Assembly: GCF_002288925.2 (NCBI RefSeq)
Contig: NW_022098062.1
Span: forward strand, 9,780,605 to 9,844,604
DNA from: Delphinapterus leucas
Lineage: Eukaryota; Chordata; Mammalia; Artiodactyla; Monodontidae
Direction of reading: 5' to 3'
DNA length: 64,000 nt
Shown: positions 35,601 through 47,600 of the stretch, one piece after another
Numbering within the stretch: position 1 is the first letter of the stretch
Layout of the letters: each line of letters begins with the position of its first letter
Made by a program: the position numbers and the translations under genes
Notes under the pieces: generated by a model
What the model was told of the DNA's origin: nothing
Seen by the model: only the letters and a program-made list of their open reading frames with translations
Databases searched by the model: none

Positions 35601-38600
35601 TAAGCAGAGATAAAAGCGCGTGTTCAATTCACCGTCTTTAACCAGGAATCTTCTTCTGTCCCCACGAATTTTTCAACCCACCGCAGTCTAGCTTTTGCCC
35701 CCATGAATAGACTGAAACAAAGTACTCTTGGCAGTGGAAGCACGGAGTCCTAACCACTGGACCGCCAGGGAAGTCCCAAAGTATTCTTCTTAAGGTCACC
35801 AATGGCCTCCTTGATAAACCAGAGACGCCCTCAGTCCTTGCCCGCTTGCCCACTCCCATCAGAACTACCCTAGATTCCAGTGACACCATCCTCCTGTTTT
35901 TTTTCCAACCTCAGGCATCTCTTCTCAGTTTTCTTCTGAGGCCCCTTTCCTCTGTCCACTCCTTTAATGTCAGCCTGTGTCCTAGGTCCTCTTTTATCCT
36001 TGTCTACCCCCAACCCTAGTGATCTCCTTCTTTCCCAGACCTTTCTCTTCCATTTTTATGCGGGTGACTCCCAAACCATTACCTCCAGTCTAGACTTTCA
36101 AACTTATTTATTCAACTGCTTTCTGAATACAACCTTTAGATGCTGCATAGAAGCCTCAAACACAGCAGAGCCCAAATTCTCTTCCTCAGCTCTTCACACT
36201 CCATAGTCCTTGCCCAAACCTCTTCTTCCTCCTGGGTTCTTAATCTCATGTGATGGCACCACCATCTAATCAATGACTCCAGCTAAAAATTCAGAAATCT
36301 TTACATATATAGGTGTATGTATATAGACGTACATCTATATACGTACACCTTTATATATAAATTTTTACTATAGAAAGTTTCAGACCTATATAAATGGAGA
36401 AAACAGATGTTCTCAATACCTCACTTCAATAACTACCAATATATGGCCAATCTCATTTCATCGATGATCCCCACTTCTCCCCTCCCCAGATTCTCTTTTT
36501 TTTTTTTTGCGGTACGCGGGCCTCTCACTGTTGTGGCCTCTCCCGTTGCGGAGCACAGGCTCCGGACGCGCAGGCTCAGCGGCCATGACTCACGGGCCCA
36601 GCCGCTCTGCGGCATGTGGGATCTTCCCGGACCGGGGCACGAACCCGTGTCCCCTGCATCGGCAGGCGGACTCTCAACCACTGCGCCACCAGGGAAGCCC
36701 CTCCCCAGATTCTTTTGGCAGAATCGCCAGGCATCATATCCTTTCATTAGTGAAGATTTCCCATGTATCTCTAAAAGGTAAAGCCTCGGGAATCTCTCTG
36801 ACTGCTCTCCTTCTCCCTTACTGCTAACATCAGTTGGTGATAATTGACCTCGAAGGCTCCCCACAAACTTCAAGATAAAGGCCAAACTCCTTACCATGGC
36901 AGACACAGTTCCATGTGGCCCTACCACCTGAGTTTCCAGTCTTCCTCTGCCAGTCAGGAGCCACGCTCCAGCCACACCACATGACTTGCGCTCCCTGAAG
37001 ATACCGTCGACTCTGCACGTGTTGCCCCTGCTGCCTGGATGTCCCTTTCGTCGCCTCTTCCCCCGGCTAGCTTACCTGGTGGGACTCGGGGTCAATCTCA
37101 GTTGCTTTGAGAGCCCTCCTGTGTCTTCCCTGGTGGCAAGAGGCACCTGCACCATCTCCACTGCAGTGCTTGTAACACTGCGCTCTACCTGCAGGAGGGA
37201 CTGTCTTCCCTACCAGACTGGGAGCAGCTCTCTGAGGGCAGGAATCGTGTCTTATCTCTGAACCCCTAGAACTTAGTACAGTGCCTGGGATGAGGTAGGT
37301 CTCACATACTTGTAGAATGAATGAGTCAATCAATCAAGAGACATTTCAGAGAAATAAATGAAAGACAAAATTCTGAGGGCTGGAGGAAGACCTAGGGAGA
37401 GGCAAGGGATACAGTGGGATTGAAAACTCCCGAGTTTCAAGTTTGGGAGCCTAGGGAATGGTGATGGCACAGACAGAAATGAGAGAAACTTGGAAAGCAA
37501 GCTGGCTTTCGATAGGTGATAATGAAATCTAAGATGCTGTACATTTTAAACGTAAAGTACTGATGGGATATCCAACAGTACACAGCGATTTAGGAATAGA
37601 AAGATGGAGGAAAATATTCCTGGCATAGTTGAAGGAGAGTGTTAACATGGAAGATAAGGGCCTAACGGAGAGTAAATGACACGTTATAGAGCACGACAGA
37701 ACAGAATGGAATCCAAAAAGAGCCCTGCGAGTGCTTGTCTGTGTTAGCATGTAACGTGTACGCAGTGGCACGTTACATGCATTTCCTTATTGGGGTGTAC
37801 AGCGACTTGGGTGGCCAGCCATGTGGCAACACGAGAACTGTTTTATTAGAATTAAATGAGTTAATCCTTAAGCCAGTGCTTCGCACCTAAACACTCAAAT
37901 CTTAGTTGATGATGATCATATTATTCTGCCTTTGGCAAGCTGGGGTCTTTTTCAACCGCCCTCCCCCCCCCCCACCCCACCCCGAAGATCCCAGGGATTT
38001 ATTTGCCCATAATCTTGCAGAAGCCAGAAAAATCTCTACCCCTCTCACTGGTTAGGGATCAGAATAAGAGATGTTGATCTAGGAATCATTTGTGGAGAGG
38101 TGGCAGCGGAAGCCATAAACACAGCTGTGCCGTCGAGGGAGAAAACGTAGAGGGAGGGTCAAGAACATGGAATGGGTCGCAGGAGGCACTCTTGGTTTAG
38201 GAGTAGTGAGGAGAGCGAACGGAAAAGCCAAGTTCCTTGGGCAGAGAAGCCAGAAGAGGGCCATGGGGTAAAGGAGGCCACTGCAGCCGCAGGAAGAGGG
38301 AGGCTGCCACACAGGTCTCGTTAGTCCAGTCAGAGAACAAGAGGGCTGAGAAGGATGGGCTGTGAGCTGGCCCCTGGTCTGAGCAGGAGAGGGGCACTGT
38401 GAGTGATGGAGTAAGTCTTCAGCGGTGGAGAGGGTGTGATAAAGGCGAGCAATTGCTTTGGTTAATTCATTTGAAAAGGTTATTGGTTGGAGGCGGGCAG
38501 AGACTTAAAGGTGTTTCCTAACAGATGCTCGGGGGGTGTTTGAAGGCAGGAGGAGGAATCAGTGGGGAGAGAAAGACTGGGCAGGAGAGGAAGATTCAGA

Positions 38601-41600
38601 GCCAGGAAGGAACAGGACTCAAGCATGGCCAGAGGGGGAACCAGCACTGGCTGCAAACAAGGGTAAAAGGGTAATTGCAAGTGGTGTTTGGGAATCTTCT
38701 GTAAATACACACAGGCTCCCTTGTGTTTTGGATACTCCTCCCAAACCCCGCCCCCCCTCCCACCCTCTGGTAGAGATTTCAGACCCAGAGTCAGAGCTAA
38801 AGGAACCGAGGGGCGCCAATCCCCTTCCCCCTACATCCTCCTCCTGTCTTGCTCTAGAGCTGCCCTGCCCAAGAAGGTGGCCACCAGCCACATGTGGCTA
38901 TTTAAATTCAATTACAATAACACACAAACTTAGTTCCTCAGCCACACGAGCCACATTTAAAATCTTCAATAACCTCACATGAATTGCACAGCACAGAGAA
39001 CATTTTCATCATTGTAGAAAGTTCTCTTGGACACCACTGCTCCAGTCTTAGTGGTATTGCACCCCTTTTCCATCTCAGGGATGTTCAGTTCCTTCTACCT
39101 TACAAAAAAGTTCACCTTCCAGCCCTTGGACACTGACTCGCCCAGGTCTTGGTGGGAAAGACTGTTCCTTGGCTATAGGGAAAGAGGTTTACTAACTGTC
39201 CGGGACTATGCTCAGCTCTATGTGAACTGGACTTTCTGCAGCCTCCAAGCACGCCCACAAGCGTGGACCTTCAGTTCTGTCTGCTCAGGGGTGAATGGGG
39301 TCACGACAGAGGGGAAGACACCTTTGCTGACCTTGAAGATCAGCAGTCCGCTTGCTGCCCTCCAAACCAACGAAGGGCTCCATTAGCAAAACTCGCTGAG
39401 TCTTCACCTCCCTTCTCTCCATCCTTCTCTCCCCACTATCCCACCTCCCGCTCTCCTCTGCCCAGGACAACCTGTCCTTCTTTCTCTTGCTTCCTAGTGA
39501 CAAACGAGCAGGTGCCAGATGCCTCTATACCGAGGGAAGTTTGTTAGACATGCCGGGGAACATCCCTGGTTAGTGGGAAGCAGAAGATGACGAAGCTGGG
39601 AAGGACTCTAAGTCGACCCCCTCATTTGATGGATGCGATTGCGGGTTAGCAGCCCTGGATGGGAGGTACAAGTTAAAAGACATACTGTCCCCAAGACATG
39701 CAAGTGCGAAGCCCCGAGATTCCTACTGAACTGCATTCCTGGGAACCTTCCTGCACTTCTCTGCCTTGGCTGATGCTTTATGCCCTTTCCAAGACAGCAT
39801 TCCTTTTACGGAAAATGCAATGAACTGGGCCCATGGATTTCCTTCCACGTAGAGGGGAAACTGGGCAAGTGCTGGACATGGTTAGGGAGAGAGACAACGG
39901 GACTATTCCCAGTGAAACCTCCACCCCAGGGATGCCCTCCCCTCCATGCTCCCATCTTTGGCCATTCCTCCTTTTGCCACTGTTGTGGTTTGAACACTTC
40001 CTAGGGGGATGGGAAATGCGAAAACAGTTCCATTTGTGTACAAAGCATGACATGCTTCAATCTTCATAAAAATTAGTGAATAACTCTGCCTGTCAAAAAT
40101 CCTTGAGGAAAAAAATCCCCAAGGAACTGGAGGCAGGGAAAATTCCCCAGTGGGAAGTCCGGGAAATCTGCAGACAGAAGATCCTCTTGTTCAGGTGTCC
40201 CAATCCAGCTGCCCTCTTCTCTGGGAAGGGGCTCAACCTCTGTGCTCAACGTAAGACGACATCTCTGACTGACAACACACGGCCCTCACCCCTTCAGATA
40301 GTCCTAGCGGCCCCAGGTGTGATGGACGCGTGGGCAGAGGGAGGGCCACCACAGTCTAGGGAGCCCTCTGGGGACTCCTCTGTCCTCCCCCTACAGGCCC
40401 CAGCTGACTCTCTCTGTATTAGACAAGCCTGAGAATCAAAGGAAGACATTCTCAACTCCCTCATTCCATCCAAAGGCCACCGGGTTGCAGAGAATCGTCT
40501 GGCAAGTTCCTAGCATGGAAGTCAAAGGAAAGTCTTTCAACTCGTGCCTTGTCTCCCAGGTCCCAGTCCCAGCCCTCCCACCAGCCTTCCTAATCGCTTG
40601 CTCGGCAGTCCTTTCCACCACCAGTAACTCAGGAGAAAGGTCTCGTTTAAGCAGCCGGGGGGCCAGCCAACTCAGAAGCAGCAACATGTCCTAAAATGGT
40701 CAAAGAAAACTCCACAGGTTTGGCTGGAGCTCAGCTCCTACAGGAAGGGGGTAGGATCCGGCAGGGAGGATGAGTTTAGCTTCTCCATCACCCCGCCCCA
40801 AACCTCAGGCCCACGATTAACCCCCTTTCTGCTGACTGCTTACCATTCCACAGGACCTCCAGGGGGCGGGCGGACAGTGGGATAGCCTTGTTCTCTTTCA
40901 ACACGGGGCTGACGTAGGAAGCTAAGTAAGGGACAGACGTCCAGATCTATGAAAGGAAGGGGGAACGGCGAATGAACAAACAAGACAGACCCCACACACC
41001 CACTCTCATCTACTTGGCCCCTAGGGCACTGCTCTTTTTATTTCCCCCTTCCTCACCACCTTCCTTCGCTCCCGAGGCTCCTGCGGACCGCCTGGACTGC
41101 TCCCTATGGCACCAAAGCAAGGAAAGGCTGTGTCCAGGACAGCAGATGAGGGGCAGAGCACCCTGAGGGCTCCAAACGATACTCAGGTCCCATTTACTCT
41201 CCACCGATAGTTTAGAAACTTTAATTATAGTGTTGAGCCTGCTTCTTCACTTGTGAAATGGGTCTCAGATGAACGAGCATTTATTAAACACCTACGATGT
41301 GCCAGGCGGTGTCTTAGGCATTCTCCCCACCTCCTTCGTCATTCCACGCAGGACACCTATTCACCTTGGCTGCGTTCACAAGTCTCCAAGCATTGAGGAG
41401 GCCGAATCCGTGCTGGTGGCTGTGGCTAAAGCCGGCCTCATTGGTGATCCAATCCGCGCGGCGATCCTCATACTGAGAGGACAGGGGTCCCGGTTAGTCT
41501 CTCGGATTTTAAGTTTCCCTGCTCGCCCTGCTAGCTGATCCAGTCCAGACTCTCCCACCAAGGCTGCTAGAAATGGATTTCCCAAGGAAAGCTGAGACAA

Positions 41601-44600
41601 AAGGGCAAAGGCCTGTGATGTCACCAGCCCAATGGCCTGTTTCTAGAGAGGGAGCCAGGAGCCACAGGCTCCTGAGTCAGGAGCCCAGCCGGAGCTCTCC
41701 TTTGCAGGTAAAAGGGCAGCAGCAGAACAGGTGCGAGTGAATTTAGGTCTGTGGTCTTGATGGGGTCCCCACACTTGTTCCGTGCACATGCAACTCTGGA
41801 CGGGATTTGGCACCTAACGTCTGGGACACCTAGAATCTGAAACCTCCAAGTCCTTGGGACCGAAAGTCTGACGTGGGCTGGGCCAGGCCATTTGTCCACC
41901 TGCGAGGATCTCACCTGGGTGGCTGTGAAGACGATGATGTGCTGGACGTCACGCCACGTGAGGCAGGGCCGCACCTGCAGCATCAGGGCTATCATGCCGG
42001 CTGCCAGAGGGGCCGCGGCTGAGGTCCCCGTGTGGCCCTCGGTGCAGCCTGTGCCCTTCTGAAGGTCCCAGTCTGTGGTCACCTGGGAAGCGGAATGGAG
42101 AGGACGAGGACTGGGTTAGGGACTGTTCCCAGGTGCTGTGGAGGGAGGGGTGCGGGGCTGGGCCTCAGCCCGAGCCTCCGGGGGCCCTTCCATTGCGAGA
42201 GCTGAATGTCTAGCAGGTCGGGATGAAGGAGATTCTTCCTCCTTCTTCGCCTAACAAGAGAATCTCTGGAGAGTTGAGAAGAATTAAAAAGTTACTCTGG
42301 GGGTCTGGTTACTGTGTGGGAGGGGGCGGTAAGGAGCTGGAGAGAGGGGAGAGGCCTCACGTGCAGAGGATGGTTTCCTGATTCCGGCTCCTCTGGTGAC
42401 CCCTTCCCAAATCCTCCACCCAACCCCAGCCCCGCCCCTCCAGCCCCCGCAGCCCTTGGAGACAGAGGAAGTGGCCGGGAGCTCCTGGGCCCCAGCTGGA
42501 GCGGGGACAACAGTGACGGCACCAGTCGAGGAAATCCAACTTGGCAGCTCAGCGACAGGGCCTGGAGTGACATCCGTGCGAACAAAGGGAGTGTGTTCCC
42601 AGGGAGAGGAAGCTGTCCCCTCGTCCACCCGTGGGCTCAGCATGGGTGTAGCATCTACACCCCCTGTCCACCCTGGCCCGGGGCGAGCCACAGGCCTCCC
42701 TGCCTCCCTGCTCTGGGCCTGGTGCCTCGGGTGGTTTCCACGAGTCCCCCCTTTTCCACCTGTGGTCCTGAGGTGGGAGGTGAGAGCAGGGGTCAGGGAG
42801 ACACAGCATCTGTCTGGCATCCAGTTCTTTTCATGCTCTAATCCACCCTGGAGCCACAGAGGGTTTAGCCGAGGGGGGCCCTGCCTAAACCTGCTCCAGG
42901 CCATGGCCCTCCGGATCTGGCACGCGGTGCCCACGCTAAGACCAGAAAATCTTCTTCCAAGCTTCTCTCCTGGGTCAGATACCAAGGTGCTAACTTCTCC
43001 CAAGAGCTGCCCTTTCTCCACTGTTGCTCACTGCTCGCCTTCCAGCTGTTACAGAGGCTGCCAAGAGACGTCATTTTCACTCAGACATCGTGCGCATGGA
43101 CGAGGAGGCAAAAACTCTCCAAGTGGAAGTCTCAGTGAGGGTGGAGAGCCTGGTCTGTGCCAGGGAGCAGGTTGATTTTTTTCCTGCTACGGAAACAGCC
43201 TCACAGTGACAGTCTAGTGTGTAGCTGTGAGGCCTGTGAACTTGCCTGTGGCAGGAGCCCCAGGCAGCCACTGGAAAGGGCCGGGAAGGGCTCCGGGCAG
43301 CCTGTACCTCCGTGCCCGCCCTCAGAAAGACAGCCCCACCGAGCTGGTCATTGAACAGAAACTGGCAACTGGTTTCCAAGGCAAGAGCGTCCCAAAGATG
43401 GGAGCCTGGCTAAACAAACTCTCTTTTCATTTCCGGACAATTTATAGCTCACATGGAACGTGGTAGGGGTGGGGGTGAGATGCGGAGCTGCGTCAGGAGG
43501 AGAAAGGCAGGCAGGGCACAGTAAGAGGAACCATTATGCTCGGCAGCCTTCGCGGTCCCTCGCTGGGGCCGGGTCGAGCGGGTTCCCGAGAGTTCTGCCA
43601 GGATGTTCCTGCTCGTCCTCCCAACCCAGCCTGGCCTGGGGTGGGCGTGGGCGGTGCCCTCTGCACCCAGACCCCCTCCTGCCCACTTACTTTAGTCGGC
43701 TCCCTTTTTTCTTCTCTCGGGGTGGGGAAAGGGGCTGGGGTCACCGGGCCCTGAGCCTTAAAACACTGTGCTGACCAGAAGTCATTTAGTGGCAAAACAG
43801 AATTTCAGTCTCTGGGAAAGTGAATCTGACCCAGAGGAAGCAGCCTAATTCCCAATGGCCCTGGAGAGCGCTCCCAACCCAGAGCCACTGGAGAAATGTG
43901 ACACCACCTGGCTGCAGCCCAGCTCTGCCCGAGAGCCCCTTGTCCCTGTATCACTCTGTTTGGGGCACTGGGGACAGGCAGGGAGCTCTAGGATGACGGG
44001 ATGAAGCTCAGCCAGCTGGGTGTAGGCACGGGACCCTGAATTCTTTCACAGGTTCCCACAGCTTGAGAAACTCCACTCCCTTGCTCCGACCTCTTGTTTG
44101 CTGTGGCTCCAGTTCCAGCTCCAAGGAAAGAGCTGTCTCTCGGGCTGACTGAGACATTCCTGACTCCTTTTCCTGCCCGTTCCGTGCCGACAACCACTAG
44201 CTTTACTCCCAAGGATGAACAGGAACAGAGCTCACAGTATTTACATAAGGGCTGCACAGCAGCGGAATGATGAGCCTTTTTTTTATAAAGGCCACAGAAA
44301 TTTAGCCAAAGACCATGTTCTACCAAAGGAAGACATTTCAATCAATGTGATACTTAATCAACGTGATAGAGTGATTCCTACGATAACATGCATATTTGTA
44401 AGTTAAAATTTTAAAGATAAAACCCCTTTAAACAGATATATTTAGAGTCCTCAGCTCCATTCTTCCAACAGGGGCAGACCCTTAGGGACACAGACCTGCT
44501 AGGGAAGAGGAACCCGAGGGCCCGGGCAGGGAGTGGAGGGCCCGGCGCGGGGCACTTACGATGCTCCGGAGCATCTTGTCCCCACCGCTGAAGGTGACCG

Positions 44601-47600
44601 CCAGCATGGAGGCACACTCCTCGGCGTAGAAAGGCATCCGCCCCTCCTCGTCCACAGCACCTGGGGACAGAGTAGGGGAAATGGGGGCAGAGACAAGGGC
44701 CTGAGAACATCAGAGTCATCTCTGAGTTATCACCTGGGTTTAAAAATTAAACTTTAAAAATTTAAAGTTAAACCTGAGTTTAAAAAATGAGCTCAGTGGT
44801 CCAAGTCCTTCAAGTACCCACACTCCTCACCAGGACAGGCAGCCTCAAATGGCAGAGGGTATTCTGCGCCCTAAGACCATTCTTTCAACAGGTTGCAGGG
44901 TGAATCTGGGGGGCGTTCCACCTCAATACCTACTCATCCATTCGCACATGCATTTTCCTCAACATTTATCAATTACCTACCCTAAGTCGCACACTGTGTG
45001 AGGCATGGGGGCCATGGGAGAAGGGCACAGACCTGATCTCAAGGAGCCCATAGTCAGGGAGGAGGTCGGGTAAGTAAATGAAAACAACCGGGATGGTAAA
45101 TGCTATGGGAGGGAGCACAGGTGAAGGGCATTTGGGGGTCAGGGAAGGCTTCAAGCAGGAGCGAAGGGACCCACGGAAGAGAGGCCAAAGCAGAGGGCTA
45201 AGCAGCTGTGGGGATGGAGGCGGGGGGGGGCTTGGTATCCCAGATGATGGGCGGAAAGTGCTCCGGGGTATGACTTCTAAGGAAGTCCTGACATCCTCCG
45301 AGAGCAGGGCTAGTCCCTCCTAACCATCAGAGCCTGAAGAGAAGAGAAGATCATGCATACACTTTTAGACAGACCCATGGAAGCTGGGGGCACACCCACA
45401 TACACGGTCCCGTCACGACTGAGTGTCTCTCTCTCTCACACACACAGGCGTAAGCACACATGCACACCCGGGGCCACCAGGCCACTACCTATGGTGACTG
45501 TATAGATGGAGTTGGCGTAGCCGTCGTAGTTGCAGTTGTCGTTGTGCTGGCCCCCATTGCCACTGGCTACCACGAAGATGCTCCCAAAGCCCTGGCGGCC
45601 AGCGATCACCCCATGTTGCAGGGCAGCCTGAGGGGCAAAACGTCCAGGTCAGTTGAGGAGTTCATAGGAAGACCCCAACCTCCATGCCGCTCACTCTTTC
45701 CTCCCCTTCTAGAAAGAAAAGAAAAAAAGCCAAGAGCACTGGACATGGGAGAAACAGATTTAAAGATGGACTCAAGGGGAAGAGGCTGTTAGTGGAACAG
45801 CTGTATGGTGCACGGGCTCTGCTTATCAGAGGGTAGGGCCAGAAATGGGGAGCCAAGCACACAACCAGAGCGAAACAATCTCAAAGCACTACTCCATTTC
45901 TCTCTAAGAACATCCTCCACACTCCCCCAACCCCAGGTCAGGAGCACTCTTCCCAAAGGAGGTGCCCGGGCTACATGGTAGGTCTGGCCCTGCAAATGGG
46001 GATGGGGCGGGAGCAGTTCCAGGAACGGAATGAAGAGGGGTTCCTAGGTCTCCAAAGTCTCCACGTGGTCCCCAATTACCTTCCCAAGCTGATGGGGACC
46101 GTCCACCGTCTTTCCATCGTCATCTGGTCCCCAGCTGTTGAGAGACACCCAGTGGGAAGAGCCAGAGCCAGGCTGTGGCTGCCCACCCAGGCCCCCCAGG
46201 CTCAGCCGGCCGTCCCTCCGCCTGGGCCCTTCCTCTCCTCCCAAGGGCTCCAGCTCCGGACTCCCACGGTGAAAGGACATAGGGGTCAAAGGTCCAGCCC
46301 TCACTCCAAAGTGGAAAACAGAAGTACGTGCTAAAGTTCTTCTTGTCCTTGGAAACTTTCCCAGTTTAGGACTACTTTAACCTGACCCTAAAAACCCTTT
46401 CTCAGGTCCCCGGGGAGTACAGAGTGGTAGAGATGGATGGGACCTAGGGATCTAACGCTAGGCTTGATGGCAGAGCACCGGCGAAGGGAGTATCTGTGAA
46501 AGCTCTCGGGTCTGAGGAGCTCTCCATTCTTTCTCTGAAAGGAAATGTCCATGTGGATAATGCCATGCATTTACAGGAGACACTGCTTGGGGAAGAGCAG
46601 GTGCCATCAGTGCTGGGGGACAGCCCAGCCTCAGCCCCTCCTTATCAAACACCCCCTCCCCTCCATAACCGTAACCTGGAGCTGCAGGTGTGTTTCTGGG
46701 GGGTGGTGTGATGGGGTCTGGTGCTGGGTGTCCAGCTCTGCTGTGGTTAGAAAGGAATGCCCAATTTCTTCCAGAGCCTTCTGAGTTTGATAAACAGATA
46801 AACACGAGGCAGGATGGAGCACTCCTCGTGTGGCAACCTGATTACTGGGGTGACAAGGGGCTTAAGACTGAGAACCCAGACGCTGGGGGTCTGGAGAAAC
46901 GAGGGCAGTGGACTTACAGGCTGAACCCAGTGGGGAGAGCCCTGCTGGGACCTGCCCGAGTCAGCCCATCCTGCTGTTCTTTGGTTGGAGGATTCGCCCA
47001 GTGCCCGAGCCTCTGGCCCCTCCCCTTGTTCCTGGCTCTGCCTCACCTGCAACTGTAGATGTCATTGATCTGATAGTGCTTGTTGAACGCCACAGCCTCC
47101 ATGCTGTCTGTCAGGGGTCCATCCAGTACCCGGATACCTAGGCGGTGAAGGCCATACCGGCTCCTCAATAATGCTGGTCCCCTAGGCGGGGAGCTGGGTG
47201 CTGGGGGGCCCCCCTGTGGAGACTTACTTTTCCTCTAAGCACTCTTGGGTCTTTTGAATTTTTATACCATGTGCATGTACCTGTCCGGAAATATTTTTTA
47301 ACATAATGCTAAATCTTAGACTTTAAGGATCCTGGGGTCCGGTGGGAAGATGCAGAGCCTAGAACGTAGGGAATCCAAGGTCCCCTTCTTACGTGCATCC
47401 TTAATCATGTAAAACACTGCAGTGGTGCTTGACACACAGAGGGTATTCAATAGATGGTACTCATCAGAATTACTCCTCTCATGGATGCCTAATCTCACCC
47501 AATAAAATGCGGTGGGTCACATCCTGGTGACCACATAGGGCGGAATGGAGCTTTCAGAAGGGACTTGGGCCCTGAAGGTTTCTGGCTCTCTCTGTAGCCC

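Larger units (their letters stand above)
32484..40843 (-). other. PCSK7: PCSK7 large intron (after coding exon 10)
   Basis: 8.4 kb without coding exons. Contents: SINEs (33144-33418, 34297-34345, 34504-35163 with gap, 35730-35777, 36495-36698), a MIR (34365-34487), an L2 end (37215-37325), a hAT relic (38875-39045), a CA microsatellite (about 33638-33654), a C run (about 37965-37978) and an AT-rich hairpin (36305-36356). About 39050-40840 is unique sequence with nothing I can name. Confidence 0.8.

Noticed and set aside
36495..36698. Recurring peptide-like frames ([19 protein letters not shown] type) at many sites
   Set aside because: They are translations of the CHR SINE, a noncoding tRNA-derived repeat, not a protein family.
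42284..43175. Overlapping open frames of about 250 codons on both strands
   Set aside because: They lie in a PCSK7 intron, overlap each other, are Pro/Gly/Ser-rich low-complexity and show no known domain.
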